Part shown: piece after piece, positions 34,039 through 43,700 of the stretch
Layout: every line of letters starts with the position of its first letter
Position numbering within the stretch: position 1 is the stretch's first letter
NCBI RefSeq assembly: GCF_026341775.1
Contig: NZ_JAPEOB010000001.1
Coordinates: 4,588,001-4,652,000, forward strand
Direction of reading: 5' to 3'
Length of the DNA: 64,000 bases
From: Streptomyces sp. NBC_00654
GTDB taxonomy: Bacteria; Actinomycetota; Actinomycetes; Streptomycetales; Streptomycetaceae
The notes under the pieces: generated by a model
Database searches by the model: none
What the model saw: only the letters and a program-made list of their open reading frames with translations
What the model was told of the DNA's origin: nothing
Program-made: the position numbers and the translations under genes

Positions 34039-34920
34039 ATGCCCAGCGATTCGATCAGTTTGATTACTTCGCGGTGCCATCAGGTGGGAGACCCAGTACA
34101 CCTGCTCTGCTATTTCGCCCCCGAGGCCGACCAGGAGTTCACTTCCGCAGGCCTCGAGCCAGGGCACATGGGATACTTCGCCGGCAGAGCCGCCCCGCTC
34201 GGCCGGGCGTCGTCCGCCGCCGTGGCAGCCGCGTTCTACAACTTCAACCCCACTCTCATCGCCCGTCATCTGCCCAGAGCATGGGATCTCGCCCCGCCCG
34301 AGCGCGTGACAGAGGCCCGTCTGTCCGCCGTGGACCGCGCGCTGCGCCGTGTTCTCGGCGACGACGTGACGGGGAGCCCGGAGGTCGTAGAGGCGGCCGG
34401 GCTCGCCAGAGCCGCCGCCGAGGCGTGCTTCCCCGAGGGGCGGCCCCTGTACGCCGCGCACGCCGAGCTGCCGTGGCCCACGGAACCGCACATGGTCCTG
34501 TGGCACGCCATCACGCTTCTGCGTGAACACCGGGGCGACGGCCACGTCGCCGCCCTCGTCGGTCACGGTGTCGGTGCCATCGCGGCACTGATCACCGATA
34601 CCGCCACCGGAAGAAGCCTCTTCAGCGCCCGACAGGTCCGCGAACACCGCGACTGGTCCGAACAGGACTGGGAGGCGGAGGTGGCCACGCTCACCGAATC
34701 AGGCATCCTGGGCCCCAACGGGCGGCTGACCGAGGCGGGCACCCGACTGCGCGCCCGGGTGGAGGACGCGACCGACGCCGCCGCAGCTCCCCCCTACCGT
34801 GCCCTGGGGGCGGACCGTGCGGAACGCCTCATCGCGCTGTGCGAACCGCTCAGCGACGCGGTGCTCTCCTCCGGTGATCTGCCCCGAAACGACACGGCGG
34901 TTCAGTCCGTCCTCGGGTGA
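34039..34920 (+). CDS. SCO6745-family protein
   Basis: A 293-residue protein. CYFAPEADQEFTSAGL, GYFAGRAAPLG, AAFYNFNPTLIARHLPRAWD and LLREHRGDGHVAALV are the conserved stretches of the actinobacterial SCO6745 family, whose biochemical role is not established. The C-terminal third has winged-helix-like spacing, so a regulatory role is possible but unproven. Its probable promoter abuts the start codon (leaderless mRNA). It diverges from the FAD oxidoreductase. Family members are often scattered in secondary-metabolism regions. Confidence 0.75.
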   Translation: MPSDSISLITSRCHQVGDPVHLLCYFAPEADQEFTSAGLEPGHMGYFAGRAAPLGRASSAAVAAAFYNFNPTLIARHLPRAWDLAPPERVTEARLSAVDRALRRVLGDDVTGSPEVVEAAGLARAAAEACFPEGRPLYAAHAELPWPTEPHMVLWHAITLLREHRGDGHVAALVGHGVGAIAALITDTATGRSLFSARQVREHRDWSEQDWEAEVATLTESGILGPNGRLTEAGTRLRARVEDATDAAAAPPYRALGADRAERLIALCEPLSDAVLSSGDLPRNDTAVQSVLG

Positions 34921-35404
34921 GCCCTCCCACCGCCGCCCCTGCACACCGGTGGTTCCGCCAACCGCCGGTCCACGCTGACAAGGAGGAACCCACGAGCCGC
35001 CCGTCAGGTGCCACCCACTCCGCCCCCTCCCGCTCCCCGCCGACGAACCCGGAAGATCTCTGGGAGAGCTGACCGCCCACCGAGGCGGCTCCTCTGTCCC
35101 GCCCCGCCACAGGTCGCGTGTCCGGACCGCCATCCGGACACGCGTCCTGCAACCACGGGATGTGACCCGTACTCAGTCCCGGCCGGCCGTGTGCGGGCCG
35201 AGGGCCATGGCATGCCGTACCACTCCGCGGCAGTACGCGGAGCACAGCACCGAGCCCCCTTCCTCCGGGGGCACACGCGGCACAGCGAACGCCCGCACGG
35301 GGTCCGGTGTCTGGCGCCGGCCGGCCGGCTCCGCGCCGCCTTGCGCACATCTTCCGCGCACCCGCCTTCCGGCACACGACTACCTCCAGTGGAAGTGATG
35401 GCCC

Positions 35405-36004
35405 ATGGACGTCACCGCACTCATCGATGCGGTCTCACAGACCAAGGACAAGGCCGACGAGCTGAGCTGTCAGGAGATCATCGACCGGCTCTCCGACGCA
35501 CTCGCGCGATTCACCACCTCGGCGGAGAACCAGCACTTCGCCGAGGAGTACCGGCCGAGCGGGAACTACACCCGGCTGCTGCTGAATTCCCCCCAGGACG
35601 CCTTCCAGGTCGTCCTCGTGTTCTGGGGTCCGGGGAAGGGCAGCCCGATACACGACCACGACGACACGATCGGCGCGGTCAGCGCGCTCACGGGTGAGAC
35701 GAAGGAGATCAAGTACGTCACCACCGGCCAGGTGGGGGAGTGCGTCGAACTCGCCGAGGCCGGTGAGTTCACCATCGCACCCGGCCGGATCACTCCGATC
35801 CTGCCCGAGGACGACAAGCAACTGCATCTGATGGTCAACGAGAAGACCCACTGGGCGGCCACCGTCCATGTCTACCTCACCGCGATCCACCGCTACCAGA
35901 TGTACCTGGCCGCACCGGGCGGTTCCTTCCGCACGGCCGAAACCTCGCTGTGGTTCGACGAGTGCGGTGTCGGCACCAGGATGCCCACAAGCGTCCGTTC
36001 CTGA
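35405..36004 (+). CDS. Cysteine dioxygenase-family cupin
   Basis: A 199-residue cupin. GSPIHDHDDTIGAVSALTGE holds the two metal-binding His residues (HxH) of thiol dioxygenases, and the third His is in HWAATVHVYLT; LHLMVNE precedes it. This agrees with the three-His iron site of cysteine dioxygenase (Cys to cysteine sulphinate). The Cys of the mammalian Cys-Tyr cross-link is not in the expected place, as is common in bacteria. The upstream stretch 34921-35404 has no supported gene. The role in the pathway is unknown: precursor supply (sulphinate, hypotaurine-like) or oxidation of another thiol or carrier-bound intermediate. Confidence 0.75.
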   Translation: MDVTALIDAVSQTKDKADELSCQEIIDRLSDALARFTTSAENQHFAEEYRPSGNYTRLLLNSPQDAFQVVLVFWGPGKGSPIHDHDDTIGAVSALTGETKEIKYVTTGQVGECVELAEAGEFTIAPGRITPILPEDDKQLHLMVNEKTHWAATVHVYLTAIHRYQMYLAAPGGSFRTAETSLWFDECGVGTRMPTSVRS

Positions 36005-36064
36005 TCCCCGCCGGGGCGTTCACCACCGCCGTACGCGCCCCGGCCCCGCAGAGAAGGGGTAGCG

Positions 36065-37771
36065 ATGGACCTGCTGGACGCCATGGCCCGCCACGCGCGC
36101 CGTACTCCGCACGCCGTGGCCCTTACCGACCACCGGGGCACCCGGCTGGCCTACACCGAACTCGACTCCCGGGCCCGCTCGGCGGCGGGCGCCCTGGCCG
36201 CTCTCGGCGTGAGACCCGGGAACCGGGTCGGGCTGGTGCTGCCCCGCACAACGGATCTGTTCCTCCTCGAACTCGCCGTCCTGCTCACGGGCGCCTGCTT
36301 CGCCCCGCTGGATCAGACCCAGCCACCCGAACGGCTGCGCCTCCTGCTGAACCGAGCTTCGGTGGCCCTGCTGGTCACCGACGACGAAGAACTCGCCCGG
36401 ACCGGCGGGGTCCCCGCCATCGCACCCGAAGCGCTTCTGACCCCGGGCGGCCCCCCGCCACCCGATCCGGGCACCCGCCCGGAGGACCCCGCGTACTGCC
36501 TGTTCACCTCGGGATCGACGGGCTCCCCGGTGGGCACGCTGATCAGCCGGGCCGCGATGGACGTCTATGTGGCCGCGTACGCCCGGTCAGTCGGCGCCGC
36601 ACCGTCCGAGCGGGGAGCACAGATCGGCTCGCCCGGCTTCGACGTCACCATCGACGAACTCTGGCCCTTCCTGAGTACGGGCGCATCCGTGCACATCGCG
36701 CCCGACACCGTCCGCTCCTCGCCCCGCGCACTCGTGGACTGGCTACGGGTCAACCGCATCACCCAGACCTACATCCCCCCACTGCTGCTGGAGGCCGTCT
36801 TCCGCCTCGACAGCGTCGACCTGGGCGACGTCCGGCTCATCCGCACCGGCGGCGAGCGCATCGCCACCTACCCGCCATCCGGATTCCCCAGTCGCGTCCT
36901 CAATGAGTACGGGCCGACCGAGACCGTCGCCGGCGCGACCCTCTGCGACATCTCGGAATGGTCCGACCGGAGCATCCTGCCCCCGATCGGAACACCCCTG
37001 CCGCACATCAGGGCCAGCATCCGCGACCCGCAGGGACATCCCGTCCCCGTCGGCACACCGGGGGAGCTATACCTGGGCGGCGCGACCGTCGGGATCGGCT
37101 ACCTCGGCGACGACGAGCGCACCGCGCGCAAATTCGTCGAGGTGGATGGGGAGCGCTGCTTTCGCACCGGCGACCTGGTCCGCGAACTGCCCACGGGCGA
37201 ACTGGAGTTTCTGCGCCGCCTCGACAACCAGGTGCAGCTCCTGGGTAAACGCGTCGAACTGGGAGAGACGGAGAGCGCGGTGGCCACCCACCCCGCCGTC
37301 CGGCGGGCGGCGGTGGCTGCCCCGACAGACGACGCAGGCCGCGCGGACCGGCTGGTGTGCTTCGTGGAATGGCACCCGGGACACGGCGACGCCGACATCG
37401 CCGGCCTCCGCGCCCACCTGGTCACCCTGCTGCCCGGCTACATGGTCCCCGCCGAGGTGCGCACGGTCGACCGGCTTCCCACCACCACCTCGGGCAAGGT
37501 CGACCGGGCCGCGCTGCTGCGCGACCGGCCGGGCCCGCGCCACCCCGCGCCGACTCCGCATGAGCTGGTGCGGGTGTGGGAACAGGTGCTGGGCGTCACC
37601 GGCCTCACCGTCCACTCCGACTTCTTCCTGCACGGCGGCGACTCGGTCACCGCGGTGACCGCTGTGACCGAGATAGACCTGCGGCTGGGCCTGCAGGTCG
37701 CTGCGCGTGATGTGTTCGTCCACCCCACCCCCGCCCAACTGGCCGAGCGGCTGACAGAGGAGGCCCAGTGA
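36065..37771 (+). CDS. Stand-alone NRPS adenylation-thiolation didomain
   Basis: 568 residues, A domain about 1-490 and T domain about 500-568. Core motifs: A3 LFTSGSTGSPVGT, A4 GSPGFDVTIDELW, A5 NEYGPTETVAG, A7 FRTGDLV, A8 RLDNQVQLLGKRVELGE and A10 PTTTSGKVDR with the catalytic Lys. The carrier site is FLHGGDSVTAV with Ser527. A hand-made reading of the pocket gives about D-V-D-Y-I-T-E-A-G-K, which I cannot match to a substrate. It overlaps the large NRPS gene by four bases (GTGA). It may load an amino acid for tailoring (for example by the P450) or feed the large NRPS in trans, whose own second A domain looks impaired. Confidence 0.9.
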   Translation: MDLLDAMARHARRTPHAVALTDHRGTRLAYTELDSRARSAAGALAALGVRPGNRVGLVLPRTTDLFLLELAVLLTGACFAPLDQTQPPERLRLLLNRASVALLVTDDEELARTGGVPAIAPEALLTPGGPPPPDPGTRPEDPAYCLFTSGSTGSPVGTLISRAAMDVYVAAYARSVGAAPSERGAQIGSPGFDVTIDELWPFLSTGASVHIAPDTVRSSPRALVDWLRVNRITQTYIPPLLLEAVFRLDSVDLGDVRLIRTGGERIATYPPSGFPSRVLNEYGPTETVAGATLCDISEWSDRSILPPIGTPLPHIRASIRDPQGHPVPVGTPGELYLGGATVGIGYLGDDERTARKFVEVDGERCFRTGDLVRELPTGELEFLRRLDNQVQLLGKRVELGETESAVATHPAVRRAAVAAPTDDAGRADRLVCFVEWHPGHGDADIAGLRAHLVTLLPGYMVPAEVRTVDRLPTTTSGKVDRAALLRDRPGPRHPAPTPHELVRVWEQVLGVTGLTVHSDFFLHGGDSVTAVTAVTEIDLRLGLQVAARDVFVHPTPAQLAERLTEEAQ

Positions 37772-40700
37772 GAACAAGCCCCGTGCTCGACATGCTCGCT
37801 GCCACAGCGACCGCTCACCCCGAAGCGACAGCCATCGTCCAGGGGGAGCGGTCGCTGACCTACCGCGAACTGGCCGCGGCCGTACCCCGGTTCGCCGAAG
37901 CGCTGGCTGCCGCAGGCGCACCCCCCGGCGCGCATGTGCTGCTCGTCCTGGACAACCGGCCCGAGTTCGCGGTCGCCTACTTCGCCACGGCCGGGGCCGG
38001 CTGCACGGTGGAGGCCATCGACCCGGACCAGCCCGAAGAGGCACTGCGGCACAGACTCGCCGACAGCCACCCGGCCGTGGTGGTCACCACGGCCGGACAC
38101 CCCGTGTCCGCCCTCACCGACCGCCCCGTCCTGATCGTGGACGGCCCCCTGCCCCGGCCCCCGGCGGGCACCAGGCGCCGGCCACCAGGAGCGGACGGCC
38201 CCTGGGTGACCGCGCTCTCCTCCGGAAGCACCGGCGAACCCAAGCGCGTCATCCGCACCCAGGGCCACCAGGTCGCCGAGGCGGGCAACATCACCTCGAC
38301 GGCGGGCATCACCGCCGACGACGTCCTGCTCTGCCCGGTACCGCTGTTCCACGCACTCGGGCAGTTCTGCTGCCTCCTCGCAGCAGCACGCTCCGGCGCC
38401 ACCCTGGTCCTTCCCGACCGCAGCACTGGCGCGTCCTCCGTCGAGGCCGTGGTGCGGGCACTGGCCCGGCACCGCGTGACCCTGCTGATCGCCGTGCCCC
38501 ACCTCTTCGATGCCCTGGCCGACCTGCCCGCCGGCACCCCGGCCGACCTGGACGCCGTGCGCTTGTGCCTGTCCGGGAGTAACTTCCTCCCCCCGGCCGT
38601 GGCACGGCGCTTCCAGAACCGCTTCGGCCTCCCCGTCCGCCAGACCTACGGAAGCACCGAGGCCGGCAGCGTCTGCTGGGACGTCGGTGAGGACCACTCC
38701 CCGGGCACAGTGGGCACCCCGCTCGACGGAACCCGCGTTCAGGTCACCGACGACAATGGCACCCCCCTGCCACTGGGCGCAGAGGGCGAGATCGTGGTGT
38801 CGGGCCACGCCGTGGTCAACGACCCCGGCCGTGATCACCACCGAACGGGCGACCTCGGCAGGCTCGACGCACACGGCAGACTCACCGTCGTCGGGCGTTC
38901 CCGCGTACTGATCGACACAGGCGGGCACAAAGTCAACCCGGTCGAGGTCGAGCGGGTGCTCGCCGACCACCCGCACATCGCCGACTCCGGGGTTGCCGGC
39001 ATCCCCCTGCCCGGCACCGGCACTCTCCTGGTCGCGGCCGTGAGACTGCGCGACGGCGCACCGGCCGAGCCCGCCGACGTGCTCGCCCACTGCACACGCC
39101 ATCTGCCCGCCCACGCAGTGCCCCAGCGGCTGCGCATGGTGACCGAGATACCGCGCACCCGCCTGGGCAAGGTCCGCCGCACCGAACTCACCGCCCTCTT
39201 CGCCGACGAGCACGGCGCGGACCCGGCCGGAACACGAAAGCGGCTGGCGGCACTCCCCCCGGACCTGCGGAACACCGAGATCAGCAACCATCTGCGCCGT
39301 AGGGTGGCCGAGACGACAGGCACACCACCCAGCGAGGTGGACCCAGGCGCGCCGCCCCGCGCGGCGGGAGTGGACTCGCTGGCCGCACTGCGGCTGCGCA
39401 TGGCCGTGGAGAACGAACTGGGCGTGAGACTGCCACTACCCTCCCTCCTAGGCCCCCGCACACTGACAGAACTCGCCCGCGACCTCGCCGAACGGCTCGA
39501 CGAGCCCGAAGACCCCACCGACCCCATTCCCCACGGACCTGCCGAGGGCCGGTTCCCCCTCGCACCGAACCAGATGTCGCTCTGGCACGCCGACCACCTC
39601 GACCTGGGCGGATCGGCCTACGTAGTGGCCGTTGCCGCCCGCCTGACCGGCGACTGCGACACCGAGGCCCTGCGACGGGCCTGGACGACCCTGGCCCACC
39701 GCCACCCCGCGCTGCGCACCACCTTCCCCCTGCTCGACGGAACCCCCGTCCAACGGGTAACCGCCGAGGCACGGGTCGACTTCGCGGTCGTACCGGTGTC
39801 ACCCACCTGGGACCGCACCCACCGCGATGACCTGATCCACGCCGCGTTCGAGCCCTTCGACCTGACTGCGCAGCCACCCCTGCGCGTCCGTCTCTACACC
39901 GGAACGTCCGGCGGCCCGGTGATGGTGGTCTCTCAGCACCACCTGATCACGGACCACTGGTCCACGATCGTCATGCTGCGGGAACTGGCGGTGCTCCACG
40001 CGGCGGAGACAACCGGCTCCGAGCCCTACCTTCCCGCACCCGCACACGCCTACTCCGACTTCGCCGCATGGTCGCTCGCACGGCAACGCACCCCCCGCGG
40101 CGCTGACGACCTCAGCCACTGGGTGCGCCAACTGACCCCCCTGCCCCCACCCACGGACCTGCCCACCGACCGGCCCCGGCCGGCGGTACGCGGCCAGCAT
40201 GGCGCGACCGTGCATGCGGGCCTTTCACCGGCCCGGGTCGCCGCCGTCCGCGCCCATGCCCGCAACAGTGGAACAACTCCGTTCGCCGTGCTTCTCACCG
40301 TGTTCCACGTCCTGCTCCACACCGGCGGCGGACGGGCCGACAGTGCCGTCGCGGTGAGCACGGCCAACCGCGAGCGGCCCGAATTCGCCGACGTCCTCGG
40401 CTACTTCGCTAACCCCGTGGTGCACCGGGTCCGCATGACACCACACCAGTCGTTCTCGGCCCTGCTCGGTGACGTCACCGAAACCCTGCTGACAGGACTC
40501 GAGCACAGCGGTGTCCCCCTGGAAAACCTCCTCGGACCGGTGAGCGCGCCCCGCGACCGGGGCCGCGCCCCGCTGGTGGAAGTCGCCTTCGGGCAGAACA
40601 CCGCGCACGACCCCGCACTCGGCACCGTGGGCACCCTGCTGTCCGCCGACCGCGACGGGATACCTGTGCCCCTGGGCCTGCTGACCCTGGAGACCTTCAC

Positions 40701-43700
40701 ACTGCGCCGCACCGGGGCCGTCTACGACCTGACCGGGGCCGTCTTCGAGGGCGACGACTCGATCTCGATCACGTGGGAGTACGACACCGACCTGTTCACC
40801 AGGGCCACCGTGAACCGGTTGGCCACCCGGTTCGAGACCCTGCTGGACACCCTCCTCGCCGCACCCGAAACCGCGTTGGGCACCCTTTCCGCGCAGGCCC
40901 CACCCACGGCCCGCCCGCCCGCCGCGGCGAGTCCCGCCGAGCCGGTCACCGACCGCGTCCGGCGGTGGACCGCGACGGACCCCGCCGCCCTCGCGGTCGT
41001 CGACGGCACGGACACGGCGACCTTCGGCGATGTCGGCCGGGCCGCGGACCTGGTGACCGCCGCACTGCTCGCGCGCACCGATCTCTCCCCCTCCGCCGTC
41101 GTGGCCGTCCATGCCGAGCGGCCGGCCGACCTGGCAGCCGCGTGCCTGGGAGTCCTGCGCGCGGGCCTGGTCTGCGCCCCCGTCCCCGGGGCAGACAACT
41201 CCCCGGCCGCCGGGATCTCCGAGACAGGAGCGGCGGCCCTGGTGGACATGACGGGCTCCGTGAACGCCCCGGACACCCCCACGGTCCGCATCGGCGGTGC
41301 ACCCGCGCCCCGGGCCGAGCGCCCCACCGAACTCCGGGCCCCCGCGCTGGTGGTGCACACCAGCGGCACCACCGGCACCCGCCGCCCGATGGTGCTTGCG
41401 CACCGGGCTCTCGCGAACGCCGTCCACGACGACGAGCGGGGCGAGGTGCTGATCGCCCGCGGCACGGCCGACCGGCTCGCGCTCGACCTCCTCACCACCC
41501 TCGCCGCGGGAAGCACCGCGGTGCCCCTGACCTCCGCCGCACGGCTGGAGGAACTGGCACGCGGCAGAGCCGCGGCATCGGCCGCGGTCACGCCCACCGA
41601 ACTGACCACCCTCCTTTCCCTCCTGGACGAGAACGGCACCACCCCCGCAGTGCGTACCCTGATCGTCGGGGGCGAGACGCTCGGCTCGGACCTCGTGCAC
41701 CGGTGGTACTCCCACGCCCCGGACTGCCGCCTCGTGCACACCTACGGCGGCATCGAATGGGGACTGGCACTCGCCGGGGAGACGGTGCCCTCCGACACAC
41801 CTGCGGAGACCACCGGACCGGCCCCCGGCATCGTGCCCGTGGGCAGGCCCCCGGCCGGTTCGCCGCTATGCACCGTGGACGCGTGGGGCCGTGCCTGCCC
41901 CGTCGGCGTACCCGGGGAGATCTGCGTCGGAGCACAGACACCGGCACCGCTCGGCACGGCACCCCGAAGCCCCGAACTCCCGCACCCCCTGACCCCCGAC
42001 GCCCGAGTGCGGCGGACAGGGGACGCGGGCGTGTTCCTCCCGGACGGGAGGTTGATCGTCCTCGGCCGGGTCGGGGACATCCATTCCGAGCACGGTTACC
42101 ATCACGACCCGGCACGCGTCGAACGTGTGCTGCGCGGCCACCCCGCCGTACGGGCGGCCACGGTCTTCTCGGGCGGCACGGCGGAGGGGACGACCGCGGC
42201 GGCGGAGACGGACGGGACCGTGTCCGAGCGCAGGCTGATGGACCTGCTGCGCCGTGAGACACCCGCCCACCTGCTGCCGCGGCGACTGCTGGTGGCGGCG
42301 AGGCTGCCCAGGACCTCGGACGGCAAGGCCGCACGGACCCTCCAGCCGCCCGCACCCGCCCGTCCCGGGACACCCGAACCCGCTCAGGACATGACCGCCG
42401 TCGAGGCCACACTCGCGGGCATCTGGCGCGACATCCTCGGCGTCGAACACGTCGGCCCGGACGACGACTACTACACACTGGGCGGCGACTCGGTGCAGGC
42501 CGTGCGGATCGCCGCGAAGGCCGCCGAGAACGGGCTGCAGGTCACCCGACGGCACCTTTTCACCCACCCAACAGTCCGGTCCCTGGCCCGGGTCACCACC
42601 TCGGCCGCCGGAGCGGCCAAGGTGAGCGAGCGATTCGCTCGGCGCAGGTCCATCCCGCTCACCCCGGTCCAGCGCTGGTTCTTCGAACTGGGACTGCCCG
42701 ACGCGGGCCACTGGAACCAATCGGTCGCGGTGCGCGTACCCCCGTATCTGACCACGGAGGCACTGCTGACCGCTGTCCGTACCGTCGCCGACCACCACGG
42801 CGTGCTGCGTCACCGCTTCCGTCCACGGGGCACGGGCTGGGAACAGGTCGGCGACCCGACGGCACAGACCGTCGAGATCGAGGAGGTGTCGGCGCCTGGG
42901 GACGAGGAGACGTCCGCCGCGATCCACCATGCCAGGCGGGGTGTCGACATCGCGGCCGGCCCACTACTGCGCGCCACACTGATCAGCGGCGGGGCCGGCC
43001 AGCGGCTGCTGGTACTGACGGCGCACCACCTCGTGGTCGACGTGCTGTCCTGGGGCGTGCTGCTCAGTGACCTGCGAACTGCCTGCGACCACCGGGACGC
43101 CGGATTCCCCGTCCGGCTGCCCCCGGTGCCCCTCGCCTACAACGCATGGGCACGATCCCTGCGGGAGCACGCCGACCGCCTCGCCGTCCGCGCTGACCTC
43201 GCCGGGTGGGACACCCCGCCCGGCTCCGTCCCCGGTCCGCCGCCCACGACGTACGAAGGCGGCACCCGCGTCGCCCAGCGCACCCTCGGCACCGCGCACA
43301 CCGCGTCCCTCCTGGGAGGACTGCACCACCGCGGTGCGCACCCGGCCGACGCCGTCCTGGCAGCGGCGGCCAGCGCGGCCGCCGCCCGCCTCGGCTGCCA
43401 CACCGTCCGCGCCGTGATGGAACTCCACGGCCGGGAGGAGGTCATCGAGGGTATGGACCCGTCGCGAACCGTGGGCTGGTTCACCGCGCTGGCCCCCCTG
43501 CCGGTCGATGCAGCTCCGGACGCCGATCCGCTGGAGGTGCTCGACAGCGCGCGGGCGGCGCGCTCGCGCGACGGCCTCGAACACGGCATGCTGCGCTACG
43601 GCACCTCGGACACCACGGTCCGTTCCCGGCTCGCGGAAGTGGACCGCCCCTGGCTGAGCGTGAACTACCTGGGCAGGCTCGGATCGGTGTTCACCGGTCC

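Noticed and set aside
34921..35404. Possible MbtH-like gene before the NRPS genes
   Set aside because: No frame shows the MbtH signature; only a short Ser/Pro-rich frame without a normal start is present.
40225..41739. Minus-strand frame of 504 residues inside the NRPS
   Set aside because: High-GC antisense shadow; the plus strand has continuous NRPS motifs.
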